Assembly (NCBI RefSeq): GCF_001668575.1
Contig: NZ_LZMD01000060.1
Span: forward strand, 1 to 64,000
Origin: Mycobacterium sp. 1164985.4
Lineage (GTDB): Bacteria > Actinomycetota > Actinomycetes > Mycobacteriales > Mycobacteriaceae
DNA length: 64,000 nt
Direction: 5' to 3'
Positions 1-7,282 of this stretch are shown here, piece after piece. The notes under the pieces were generated by a model, which worked only from the letters and a program-made list of their open reading frames with translations, was not told the origin of the DNA and made no database searches. The position numbers and the translations under genes are program-made. Position 1 is the stretch's first letter, and every line of letters begins with the position of its first letter.

Positions 1-77
1 AGATGATTTTTGAACATATCGGGCGGCTCGACGATGTGATCATCGACGCTGATCAAGATCATGTCGTCCTTGTTCAT
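1..77 (-). CDS. Amidohydrolase (amidohydrolase_2 family), N-terminus only; cut by window edge
   Basis: Only the first 25 codons are in the window. They read MNKDDMILISVDDHIVEPPD followed by MFKNH. This is the characteristic opening of mycobacterial TIM-barrel metal-dependent hydrolases of the amidohydrolase_2 type, where the DDH segment supplies early metal ligands. The start is supported by an AAAGGAA ribosome-binding sequence about 7 bases upstream of the ATG at 77. Family members include decarboxylases and hydrolases acting on cyclic or aromatic acids; the substrate is unknown. A complete relative is encoded at 27146-28315. Confidence 0.75.
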   Translation of the reverse strand, partial: MNKDDMILISVDDHIVEPPDMFKNH

Positions 78-122
78 GCCCGTTCCTTTCGTCGCGTCCC
101 CCGAGGCTATCCATCAGAGCAG

Positions 123-167
123 TTCTCGATGTGAGGAAACTATCTTCTCACCCTACGAGAATCAACG
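123..167. promoter_or_regulatory. Cluster of degenerate TGAGAA/TTCTCA half-sites in a divergent promoter
   Basis: The 260-base region between the amidohydrolase at 77 and the CMD-family gene at 338 contains TTCTCG (123-128), an imperfect inverted repeat TGAGGAAACTATCTTCTCA (132-150) and CGAGAAT (156-162). These resemble halves of the 17-bp palindrome seen intact at 292-308, but the spacing is irregular. They may be low-affinity sites for the same regulator controlling the leftward amidohydrolase. This is inferred from sequence resemblance only. Confidence 0.3.
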
Positions 168-291
168 TCCGAAAACCACCCTAGGGCCTCCTGTCAGGGC
201 GATCACCTCTCCGCGAGCACCCTCGTGACCTCCCCGGATGACCTCCCGCGTTGACCATCGGCGAGAAAGGTGGAAATCTATTGGCGAAATA

Positions 292-308
292 TGAGAACCT
301 GATTCTCA
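292..308. promoter_or_regulatory. Palindromic operator TGAGAACCTGATTCTCA
   Basis: A 17-bp inverted repeat with 7-bp arms (one mismatch) and a 3-bp centre, extended by A and T at the ends. It lies 30 bases before the chosen TTG start of the CMD-family gene, so it would sit in the promoter or leader of the Rieske operon. The same motif recurs before several other operons in the window. Confidence 0.7.
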
Positions 309-337
309 TCACCGAGAGCACACCGAAGGGAGGCGCC

Positions 338-877
338 TTGCGCGTGCCGCCGCTGCCCGCAGCAGAGTGGGACGACGCCGTCGACCAAGCTCTGTCGAGC
401 ATGTCTCCCGAACGGCGGAATCCCGAGTTGGCGGGCAACCTGCTGGCGACGTTGGTCCGCCATCCGAAGCTGACCCGCGCCTTTCTGCGGTTCAACTTCC
501 ACCTGCTGTACGGATCGACGCTGTCGCCGCGGCTGCGCGAGTTGGCGGTCCTGCGCGTGGCGCACCTGACCAAGTGCGAATACGAGTGGCGCCACCACGT
601 CAAGATGGGCCGCGAGGAGGGGCTGACGGACGAGGTCATCGATGCCCTGCAACGCGGTGAGGCCCTAGACGAGCTCGACCGCGCCGTGCTGCAGGCGGTC
701 GACGAACTACAGGACAACGCCAACGTTTCCGACGCAACGTGGGCCGCCTTGTCCGAACACCTCGAGGAACGTCAGCTGATGGACCTCGTCTTCACCATCG
801 GCTGCTATGGCGCACTGGCCATGGCCATCAACACTTTCGGCGTGGAACCAGACTCCGAAAATCTCGCAGAGAGGTAA
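338..877 (+). CDS. Carboxymuconolactone decarboxylase (CMD)/AhpD-fold protein
   Basis: A 179-residue alpha-helical protein of the CMD family. The core around residues 60-100 reads SPRLRELAVLRVAHLTKCEY then EWRHH. It has one cysteine (about residue 80) where AhpD peroxidase-type members have CxxC; the second cysteine position is occupied by other residues. It is therefore unlikely to be a classical peroxidase and more like the decarboxylase/unknown branch. The TTG start at 338 was chosen because AAGGGAGG lies 6 bases upstream. An upstream in-frame TTG at 251 would place the palindromic operator (292-308) inside the coding region. The gene is the first of an operon: the Rieske oxygenase starts 6 bases after its stop. 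The actual reaction is unknown. Confidence 0.8.
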   Translation: MRVPPLPAAEWDDAVDQALSSMSPERRNPELAGNLLATLVRHPKLTRAFLRFNFHLLYGSTLSPRLRELAVLRVAHLTKCEYEWRHHVKMGREEGLTDEVIDALQRGEALDELDRAVLQAVDELQDNANVSDATWAALSEHLEERQLMDLVFTIGCYGALAMAINTFGVEPDSENLAER

Positions 878-883
878 GACACC

Positions 884-2215
884 GTGGCATTTTTCCCGAA
901 ACCAGAAGAGGGTAGCTGGACGGAGCACTGGCCCGAACTCGGCACCGCACCGGTCGATTACACCGACTCCATCGACCCGGAGCAGTGGAAGCTCGAGCAG
1001 CAGGCCATCTTCCGCAAGTGCTGGCTCAACGTGGGACGCGTGGAGCGGCTCCCCAAGAAGGGCAGCTACTTCACTCGCGAGATGCCGTCGGCGGGTGCCG
1101 GTACGTCGGTGATCATCGTCAAGGACGGCGACAACACGGTGCGTGCGTTCCACAACATGTGCCGCCATCGAGGAAACAAGCTGGTGTGGAACGACTATCC
1201 CGGCGAAGAGGTCTCGGGCACGTGCCGCCAATTCACGTGCAAGTACCACGCCTGGCGCTACAACCTGAAGGGTGATCTGACGTTCATCCAGCAGGAGGGC
1301 GAGTTCTTCGATGTCGACAAGGCCGACTACGGGTTGGTGCCCGTGCGCTGCGAGGTGTGGGAAGGCTTCATCTTCATCAACTTCGACGACGACGCCGAAC
1401 CGCTGATCGACTACCTGGGCGACTTCGCGAAGGGCCTCGAAGGCTACCCGTTCCACGAGATGACCGAGACGTATTCCTATCGGGCCGAGGTCAACTCGAA
1501 CTGGAAGCTGTTCATCGACGCGTTCGTCGAGTTCTACCACGCGCCGATCCTGCACATGAAGCAGGCGGTCAAGGAGGAGGCCGAGAAGCTGGCGAGCTAC
1601 GGCTTTGAGGCTCTGGCTTACGACATCAAGGGCAGGCATTCCATGGTGTCCTCCTGGGGCGGCATGAGCCCGCCGAAGGACATCAACATGGTCAAGCCCA
1701 TCGAACGCATCCTGCACAGCGGGCTGTTCGGACCGTGGGACCGGCCCAAGATCAAGGGCATCCTCCCGGACGAGCTGCCGCCGGCGGTCAACCCGTCCCG
1801 GCACCACGCGTGGGGTCAGGACTCCTTCGAGTTCTTCCCGAACTTCACGCTTCTGCTGTGGGCGCCGGGCTGGTACCTGACGTACCACTACTGGCCGACC
1901 GATGTGGACAAGCACATCTTCGAGTGCACTCTGTACTTCGTGCCCGCCACCAACACCCGCGAGCGGCTTGCTCACGAACTCGCCGCAGTGACGTTCAAGG
2001 AGTACGCGTTCCAAGACGCCAACACACTCGAGGCAACCCAGACGATGATCAACACCCGTGTGGTCAAGGAATTCCCGTTGTGTGACCAGGAGGTCCTGCT
2101 GCGTCACCTGCACAAGACCGCGTGGGATCACGTGAACGCCTATAAGAAGGAGAAAGGCCTCTCCAACGGCCAGACCTCCGCCAGCGCGAGCGAGAAGGAC
2201 GCGATCAATGCCTAA
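884..2215 (+). CDS. Rieske non-heme iron oxygenase, alpha (catalytic) subunit
   Basis: A 443-residue ring-hydroxylating oxygenase. The Rieske [2Fe-2S] ligands are C93-x-H95 and C119-x2-H122, with a longer than usual intervening loop. The mononuclear iron site follows: N206-W207-K, bridging D212, H219 and H224, and D378 in the FQDAN segment. Such enzymes use O2 and electrons from a ferredoxin/reductase to hydroxylate aromatic or alicyclic rings. GTG start with GAGAGG just upstream, overlapping the end of the previous gene. No beta subunit or reductase is adjacent; a 2Fe-2S ferredoxin is encoded at 54237. The next small gene overlaps its stop by 8 bases. The family is clear, the substrate is not. 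Confidence 0.93.
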   Translation: MAFFPKPEEGSWTEHWPELGTAPVDYTDSIDPEQWKLEQQAIFRKCWLNVGRVERLPKKGSYFTREMPSAGAGTSVIIVKDGDNTVRAFHNMCRHRGNKLVWNDYPGEEVSGTCRQFTCKYHAWRYNLKGDLTFIQQEGEFFDVDKADYGLVPVRCEVWEGFIFINFDDDAEPLIDYLGDFAKGLEGYPFHEMTETYSYRAEVNSNWKLFIDAFVEFYHAPILHMKQAVKEEAEKLASYGFEALAYDIKGRHSMVSSWGGMSPPKDINMVKPIERILHSGLFGPWDRPKIKGILPDELPPAVNPSRHHAWGQDSFEFFPNFTLLLWAPGWYLTYHYWPTDVDKHIFECTLYFVPATNTRERLAHELAAVTFKEYAFQDANTLEATQTMINTRVVKEFPLCDQEVLLRHLHKTAWDHVNAYKKEKGLSNGQTSASASEKDAINA

Positions 2216-2537
2216 GTTGCCGGAAGAATTCGCCGACCTGGAGCGGTTCACCGACTGGTGCCTGCCCACCGAAGAGGAGCGCTACCAGAAGCGACTGTCC
2301 TCGACGATGGAGGAGATGCAGGAGTTCTACGACGCCGGTATGGAGCGCCTCGAGGCCGTCATGGAGTACTGCGACGCCCGCTTCCCGCTGGACGGGATGC
2401 CCGATGACGCAAAGGCTCTCATCCACATGATGCAGTCGCTGGTGAACGTGTCATTCCCGATCGAGGTGTGGAAGCAGCCGCGGGTGCTCGACAGCGGCGC
2501 CACCTACATCACCTGTATCCGGGAGCCGGTGGTCTAA
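2208..2537 (+). CDS. Small conserved protein translationally coupled to the Rieske oxygenase; unknown function
   Basis: A 109-residue acidic, probably soluble helical protein without membrane segments. It contains three cysteines (in DWCLP, EYCDA and ITCIR) but no recognised metal-binding spacing. Its ATG lies inside the last codons of the oxygenase gene (8-base overlap), a strong sign of coupled translation and joint function. It is not similar to the usual beta subunit of ring-hydroxylating dioxygenases as far as can be judged by eye. I do not recognise a function; an accessory or electron-transfer partner of the oxygenase is possible. Confidence 0.75.
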   Translation: MPKLPEEFADLERFTDWCLPTEEERYQKRLSSTMEEMQEFYDAGMERLEAVMEYCDARFPLDGMPDDAKALIHMMQSLVNVSFPIEVWKQPRVLDSGATYITCIREPVV

Positions 2538-2539
2538 CG

Positions 2540-3820
2540 GTGCCAGATGCTCTTCGCGCAAGCGGTCCCCCGCAAGCGGGAGGTGCCCCCACATCGCAGC
2601 TGACCCTCAAAGCGGCGGGTCTGCTCGACGTCGATGCCGGTGAGATCGTCCGGCCGGGCATCGTACGAATCGATGACGACCGGATCGTCGGTCTCGGCGG
2701 TGCGGCCGAAGGCGACGGTGAGGTCATCGATCTCGGTGACGCGATCCTGTTGCCCGGGTTGATGGACATGGAGGTCAACCTCCTGATGGGTGGCCGGGGT
2801 GAAAACCCCGGCCTTTCCCAGGTTCAGGACGACCCCGCGACCCGGGTGCTGCGCGCGGTGGGCAACGCGCGCCGCACATTGCGGGCCGGTTTCACGACCG
2901 TGCGCAATCTCGGGCTGTTCGTCAAGACCGGCGGCTACCTGCTCGACGTCGCGCTGGGCAAGGCGATCGACGCCGGATGGATCGACGGTCCGCGGGTCAT
3001 TCCGGCCGGTCACGCGATCACCCCGACCGGGGGCCACCTCGATCCGACGATGTTCGCGGCCTTCATGCCGGGCGCGCTGGAGCTGACGGTCGAAGAGGGC
3101 ATCGCCAACGGCATCGACGAGATCCGCAAGGCGGTGCGCTACCAGATCAAGCACGGCGCTCAACTGATCAAAGTCTGCGTCTCCGGCGGCGTGATGTCGC
3201 TGACCGGCGAGGCTGGCGCGCAACACTATTCAGACGAGGAACTGCGGGCCATCGTCGACGAGGCGCACCGACGCGGCCTGAAGGTGGCCGCGCACACGCA
3301 CGGCGCCGAGGCCGTCAAGCACGCCGTCGCGTGCGGCATCGACTGCATCGAGCACGGCTTCCTGATGGACGACGAAGCAATCCAGATGCTGGTCGACAAC
3401 GACCGGTGGCTGGTCACCACGCGCCGGCTGGCCGAAGCCATGGATGTATCGAGGGCACCGAAGGCGTTGCAGGACAAGGCCGCCGAGATGTTCCCGAAAG
3501 CCCGCACGTCGATAAAGGCCGCCTACGAGGCGGGGGTGAAGATCGCGGTCGGCACCGACGCCCCCGCTATCCCCCACGGCAAGAACGCCGACGAGTTGGT
3601 CACGCTGGTGGAATGGGGCATGCCTGCCGCCGCCGTGTTGCGCGCGGCCACCGTCGTCGCCGCGGATCTGATCGACAAACCCGACCTGGGCCGCATCGCC
3701 GAGGGGTACCTCGCCGACATCATCGCGGTGCCCAGTGACCCGCTCGCCGATATCGGCGTTACACGGGATGTCAGCTTTGTAATGAAGGGCGGTAAGGTCT
3801 TCCGACATGACTCGAACTGA
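2540..3820 (+). CDS. Amidohydrolase-superfamily protein (imidazolonepropionase/prolidase-like) with altered metal motif
   Basis: A 426-residue protein with the amidohydrolase layout: small beta-sandwich N-terminus, then the barrel. The first metal motif, normally GLIDxHxH, reads GLMDMEVN at about residues 73-80, so both histidines are replaced (E78, N80). Later elements remain: LIKVCVSGG with the usual lysine, AAHTHG, CIEHG, and VGTDAPAIPHG with the catalytic aspartate. The GTG start at 2540 follows the previous stop by 2 bases; an upstream in-frame ATG (2468) lies wholly inside the previous gene. Residues 4-17 are encoded by a repeat-like GC segment. It probably hydrolyses a cyclic amide, lactone or similar pathway intermediate, if it is catalytic at all. 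Confidence 0.82.
   Translation: MPDALRASGPPQAGGAPTSQLTLKAAGLLDVDAGEIVRPGIVRIDDDRIVGLGGAAEGDGEVIDLGDAILLPGLMDMEVNLLMGGRGENPGLSQVQDDPATRVLRAVGNARRTLRAGFTTVRNLGLFVKTGGYLLDVALGKAIDAGWIDGPRVIPAGHAITPTGGHLDPTMFAAFMPGALELTVEEGIANGIDEIRKAVRYQIKHGAQLIKVCVSGGVMSLTGEAGAQHYSDEELRAIVDEAHRRGLKVAAHTHGAEAVKHAVACGIDCIEHGFLMDDEAIQMLVDNDRWLVTTRRLAEAMDVSRAPKALQDKAAEMFPKARTSIKAAYEAGVKIAVGTDAPAIPHGKNADELVTLVEWGMPAAAVLRAATVVAADLIDKPDLGRIAEGYLADIIAVPSDPLADIGVTRDVSFVMKGGKVFRHDSN
2555..2591 (+). repeat. GC-rich repeat-like segment inside an N-terminal coding region
   Basis: CGCAAGCGG occurs twice (2557-2565 and 2571-2579), the second within the hairpin CCCGCAAGCGGG, followed by AGGTGCCCCCAC. It is read in frame as ASGPPQAGGAPT at the start of the amidohydrolase, a low-complexity stretch not expected in the family. 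From memory, similar segments recur near gene starts in mycobacterial genomes; this was not checked. Confidence 0.4.
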
Positions 3821-4235
3821 CGATCTGGTCGAGATCCAGCAGCTGCTGGCCAAGTACGCCGTCACCATCACCCAGGGCGACATCGAGGGGCTGATCTCGG
3901 TGTTCACCCCGGACGGGACGTACAGCGCGTTCGGCTCCACGTACACGCTGAACCGCTTCCCCGAGCTCGTCGACGCCGCGCCGAAGGGCCTGTTCATGAC
4001 CGGCACGTCGCTGGTGCACCTCGATGAGAACGATCCGGACAAGGCGACGGGGACGCAGCCGCTGTGCTTCATCGAGCATTCCAAACACGACATGCGGATC
4101 GGCTACTACAACGACACCTATGTCCGCACCGACGACGGCTGGCGGCTGAAAACCCGTGCCATGACGTTCATCCGGCGCAGCGGCGACCACGACTCCGGCC
4201 GTCCGCACGCCATCGGAAGGCCCGAAGCTGGATGA
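3807..4235 (+). CDS. SnoaL/NTF2-like protein
   Basis: A 142-residue protein with the typical NTF2-fold opening DDLVEIQQLLAKYAVTITQG and D-x-x-x-L-x-x-x-F-x-x-D-G spacing (GLISVFTPDGTY). It ends with the usual strand pattern DDGWRLKTRAMTF. The fold serves in small hydratases, isomerases and cyclases and in non-catalytic binding proteins. The gene overlaps the amidohydrolase by 14 bases and the acyl-CoA dehydrogenase by 4 (ATGA), so it is operonic. A role as hydratase or isomerase of a ring-derived intermediate is inference. Confidence 0.8.
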   Translation: MTRTDDLVEIQQLLAKYAVTITQGDIEGLISVFTPDGTYSAFGSTYTLNRFPELVDAAPKGLFMTGTSLVHLDENDPDKATGTQPLCFIEHSKHDMRIGYYNDTYVRTDDGWRLKTRAMTFIRRSGDHDSGRPHAIGRPEAG

Positions 4236-5356
4236 GCGACGACCTCCTCGAACCCGCCACCTTCCGCGCCAAGCTGCGGGAATGGCTCGACACCAACGAC
4301 CTGAGCCCTCCCGACGACCACTCACTCGACGCCCATCAGGCCCAGCACCTGCGGGTGCTCAAGGCGCTGTACGACGCCGATTGGATGCGCTACGGCTGGC
4401 CGGAATCGGCCGGCGGCCTTGGCGGTCCGGACATCCTGCGGGCCATCGTCGGCGAGGAGGTGGTCGGGCGCGGACTCGACCACCCCGGGCCGTATTCGAT
4501 GCTCGACGTGCTGACGCCAACCATGATCGACTACGCACGACCAGAACTCGCGGCGGAGATGGTGCCGCGGCTGTTGTCCGGAGAGGAGTCGTGGTGCCAG
4601 GGTTTCTCCGAGCCCGGCTCCGGTAGCGATCTGGCCTCGCTGAAAACCCGTGCGGTGCCCCAAGGCGACGACTGGGTGGTCAACGGCCAGAAGGTGTGGA
4701 CCAGCTTCGCGCAGTACGCGAAGCGGTGCATCCTGCTCACCCGCACCGGCGACGCGAACACGCCCAACCACGAGGCGATCACCGCGTTCTTCGTCGACCT
4801 CGATTCGCCGGGTGTATCGGTGCGTCCGTTGCGAACCATGCACGATGTCGACGAATTCTGTGAGGTGTACTTCGACGACGTGGTGGTGCCGGCGGACCGT
4901 ATGCTGGGCAACCCCGGCGACGGGTGGAAGGTTGCGATGGACCTTCTCCCCTACGAGCGCTCCACCTGCTTCTGGCAACGCATCGCCTACCTGTACTCGC
5001 GGTTCGACGAGCTCGTGAACGAGGTCAAAGGCCTTGGCACGGCGTCGGATTCAGATCTGGGCGAGGTGTACTTGGCGCTGCACACGTTGCGCTGCCGTTC
5101 TCGCGCCACCCAGCATCGGCTGGGCGACGGACAGAGGCTGGGTGCAGACACGTCGATCGACAAGGTGCTGCTGGCGGGCGCCGAACAGCGGCTCTACGAC
5201 ACCGTGCGCGATCTGCTGCCCGGCCGCATCGAACTCGAGGACAACCCTTGGCGCACCGAGTACCTGTATTCGCGCGCGGCGACCATCTACGGCGGCACCG
5301 CCGAGGTGCAGCGCAACATCATCGCCCGTCGTCTGCTCGATCTGGGTAAGGAGTGA
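4232..5356 (+). CDS. Acyl-CoA dehydrogenase, large subunit of a two-gene pair (FadE)
   Basis: A 374-residue FAD-dependent acyl-CoA dehydrogenase. It shows the flavin/substrate-binding segment CQGFSEPGSGSDLASLKTRA, the VNGQKVWTS segment and the C-terminal YGGTAEVQRNIIARRLLDLG signature. The start at 4232 overlaps the stop of the previous gene (ATGA). It is immediately followed (3 bases) by a shorter homologue. This arrangement is known for the heteromeric FadE pairs of actinobacterial sterol degradation, where two different subunits form an alpha2beta2 enzyme with half the usual number of flavins. It probably oxidises a bulky CoA thioester from the ring substrate. Confidence 0.9.
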   Translation: MSDDLLEPATFRAKLREWLDTNDLSPPDDHSLDAHQAQHLRVLKALYDADWMRYGWPESAGGLGGPDILRAIVGEEVVGRGLDHPGPYSMLDVLTPTMIDYARPELAAEMVPRLLSGEESWCQGFSEPGSGSDLASLKTRAVPQGDDWVVNGQKVWTSFAQYAKRCILLTRTGDANTPNHEAITAFFVDLDSPGVSVRPLRTMHDVDEFCEVYFDDVVVPADRMLGNPGDGWKVAMDLLPYERSTCFWQRIAYLYSRFDELVNEVKGLGTASDSDLGEVYLALHTLRCRSRATQHRLGDGQRLGADTSIDKVLLAGAEQRLYDTVRDLLPGRIELEDNPWRTEYLYSRAATIYGGTAEVQRNIIARRLLDLGKE

Positions 5357-5359
5357 GGA

Positions 5360-6160
5360 GTGGAATCCGGTTTGGATGCCGAATCGCTGGTGATGCTCGA
5401 AGACACCCTGCGAAAGACGATGCTGTCGACCTCGGGCGCCGAGCTCGACGCGGCGCTCGCCGAACTCGGCTGGGCGGAGATGCTGGCGGACACACCCGAC
5501 CAGGCGATCCCGCTGGTGTTCCGCCTGCTGGGCGAAACCGGTTCGCACGCCTCGGTTCTCAACGACGTGCTGCTCGAGACCATCGGCGGTTTGCCGGGGG
5601 GCACCCCGCCAATGCCCTATACCGGCGGCAGCTGGGTCGTGTGGGAACGCAACGCCAACAGCGAGCCGACGCTCGGCGGCCTGCCCCTACGCCGCGTACC
5701 GGACGGCGAGCTGATGCGGATGGGCGAAGCGCGTCGAGCGGTCGGCTGGTGGCTGGTCGGGTCGGCTCGGGCAATGCTGGCGCTGGCGCGTCAGCATGCG
5801 CTCGATCGGGTGCAGTTCGGCAAGCCGATCGCCTCATTCCAGGCGATCCGGCACCGGTTGGCCGAGACGCTGGTGGCGATCGAGGGCGCCGAGGCGACGC
5901 TGGGCCTGCCCGGCACGGAAAGCGCGGACCTGACGGCGATGTTGGCCAAGGCCGCCGCGGGTAAGGCGGCGCTGACGGCGGCCAAGCACTGTCAGCAGGT
6001 GCTCGGCGGCATCGGCTTCACCGCCGAGCACGATCTGCATCGCCACATCAAGCGAGCACTCGTGCTCGACGGATTGCTCGGCAGCTCACGCGAACTCACG
6101 AAGAGGGCCGGCGCGGGCCTGCGTGCCCGAGGCTCGGTCCCGAGGTTGGCCCACCTCTGA
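5360..6160 (+). CDS. Acyl-CoA dehydrogenase, short partner subunit (FadE)
   Basis: A 266-residue protein, about 100 residues shorter than a full acyl-CoA dehydrogenase. The N-terminal helical domain and middle beta domain are reduced. The C-terminal helical bundle is well kept (RVQFGKPIASFQAIRHRLAE; QVLGGIGFTAEHDLHRHIKR). GTG start 3 bases after the preceding FadE. The size and pairing fit the small or second subunit of a heteromeric dehydrogenase, as with FadE26/27-type pairs. It is the last gene of the Rieske operon; repeat DNA follows. Confidence 0.87.
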   Translation: MESGLDAESLVMLEDTLRKTMLSTSGAELDAALAELGWAEMLADTPDQAIPLVFRLLGETGSHASVLNDVLLETIGGLPGGTPPMPYTGGSWVVWERNANSEPTLGGLPLRRVPDGELMRMGEARRAVGWWLVGSARAMLALARQHALDRVQFGKPIASFQAIRHRLAETLVAIEGAEATLGLPGTESADLTAMLAKAAAGKAALTAAKHCQQVLGGIGFTAEHDLHRHIKRALVLDGLLGSSRELTKRAGAGLRARGSVPRLAHL

Positions 6161-6173
6161 CCTCTTGTTCCGT

Positions 6174-6203
6174 GAGCGTGCGTGTTTGCACACGACACGC
6201 CGC
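6174..6203 (+). repeat. 30-bp intergenic repeat, copy 1
   Basis: Begins GAGCGTGCGTGTTTGCACAC and ends GACACGCCGC. The identical 30-mer occurs inverted at 7233-7262 and in direct orientation at 49862-49891. In this copy it is followed by CACCTTGTGCACGCTC, so the GAGCGTGC end is echoed by an inverted GCACGCTC about 25 bases downstream, giving a stem-loop of roughly 55 bases. It lies 14 bases after the FadE stop and may act in transcription termination. Confidence 0.75.
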
Positions 6204-6311
6204 GGATTTTCAGCACCTTGTGCACGCTCGGCCTCACCGACCGTGCACAAGGCCAGATCCATCCACAGGCAGCCCTATTGACGGGCGGAGCGTCGTCTGC
6301 GCGGCTAGACG

Positions 6312-7208
6312 ATGGCCGACATGGATACCGCGCTCAAGCAGTTGTTCGACGACCAAGGCGGGGTGGCGACCAGCAGCCAGATCCTGGCGCTCGTCCCTCG
6401 GTACACGTTCGAAACGGTGTTGAAGGCCAACGATCTGGAGCGCCTCTGGCACGGGGTCTACTGCGTCGGTGAGCCGACGGACGATGTGAGGCTGCGCGGC
6501 CTGGACCTGTCCTGCGGCACAACGGTTCCGGTATGCCTGTCGACCGCCGCAGCGCTGTACGGGTTCGACACCGAACAACCCGCCGACCTCCATGTCCTCA
6601 ACCCGGACGGTCATCAGTTGCGGTCGGCCGACGGTCCGGTCGTCCATCGCCGCTACAGCGCACCGCTGATACAGGTGGCCGGTCGCACTGCGACAGCACC
6701 GGCGTGGACCGCGGTCGAAGTCGCCCGCGCGCTGCGTCCGCCGCGGGCGCTGGCTACGCTCGACGCCGCCCTACGGTCGGGCGCATGCACCCGGGCCGAA
6801 TTGTGGCGTGCGGCAGTCAAACAGGCCGGCCGCCGCGGCATCGTCGCGGTGCGCGACCTACTTCCTCTCGCCGACGCCCGCGCCGAGTCCCCAATGGAGA
6901 GTGAAGCGCGGCTCGCGATTATCGACGGCGGGTTGCCGATACCGGAACTGCAGTACGAGGTCGTCGACGGCAACGGCGAGCGACGCCGCCTGGACTTCGC
7001 GTGGCCCGGCGCCCGCCTTGCCGTCGAGTACGACGGCGTCGATTGGCACACCGAACCCGAGGCGTTGCGCAACGACCGTCGACGCCGACTGGCCCTGCAG
7101 GATGTCGGATGGACGGTCATCGCGATCGTCTCCGACGATGTGCGGCACCGGACGTGGGAATTCGTGTCGAGGGTGGACCGAGAACTTCGTCGCGCTCGCG
7201 CCGCGTGA
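6312..7208 (+). CDS. AbiEi-type N-terminal domain protein with DUF559/Vsr-like nuclease C-terminus
   Basis: A 298-residue protein. Residues 1-75 resemble the AbiEi antitoxin winged-helix region (LKQLFDDQGGVATSSQIL ... RLWHGVYCVG). The C-terminal 110 residues resemble the DUF559/very-short-patch nuclease fold: ESEARLAI, RRRLDFAWP, LAVEYDG, then NDRRRRLALQDVGWTVI, giving plausible PD-(D/E)xK catalytic Glu, Asp and Glu. Many mycobacterial genomes carry paralogues of unknown role, usually called type IV toxin-antitoxin-like. It has no link to catabolism and is bracketed by inverted copies of a 30-bp repeat. ATG at 6312 chosen; an alternative ATG lies 9 bases later. Confidence 0.75.
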   Translation: MADMDTALKQLFDDQGGVATSSQILALVPRYTFETVLKANDLERLWHGVYCVGEPTDDVRLRGLDLSCGTTVPVCLSTAAALYGFDTEQPADLHVLNPDGHQLRSADGPVVHRRYSAPLIQVAGRTATAPAWTAVEVARALRPPRALATLDAALRSGACTRAELWRAAVKQAGRRGIVAVRDLLPLADARAESPMESEARLAIIDGGLPIPELQYEVVDGNGERRRLDFAWPGARLAVEYDGVDWHTEPEALRNDRRRRLALQDVGWTVIAIVSDDVRHRTWEFVSRVDRELRRARAA

Positions 7209-7232
7209 GCGTGCGCAAACCGTCGAAAAGAG

Positions 7233-7262
7233 GCGGCGTGTCGTGTGCAAACACGCACGCTC
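7233..7262 (-). repeat. 30-bp intergenic repeat, copy 2 (inverted)
   Basis: Exact reverse complement of the repeat at 6174-6203. The surrounding segment 7203-7267 begins at the stop codon of the preceding gene and contains GTGAGCGTGCGC and CACGCACGCTCGCGCC, which pair to make a long stem-loop. It lies between the convergent 6312 gene and the crotonase gene and may terminate both. Confidence 0.75.
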
Positions 7263-7282
7263 GCGCCACAAAGGGAAAGCAG

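Noticed and set aside
251..337. Extended N-terminus of the CMD-family protein from TTG 251
   Set aside because: It would encode the operator palindrome, and the downstream TTG at 338 has a much better ribosome-binding sequence.
707..2269. A 520-codon minus-strand frame opposite the Rieske oxygenase
   Set aside because: Shadow of the oxygenase reading frame; the plus strand carries Rieske and iron-ligand motifs.
6174..7262. Insertion sequence or transposon with terminal inverted repeats
   Set aside because: No transposase is encoded between the repeats and no target-site duplication is visible; the same repeat occurs alone elsewhere, so it is listed only as a repeat.
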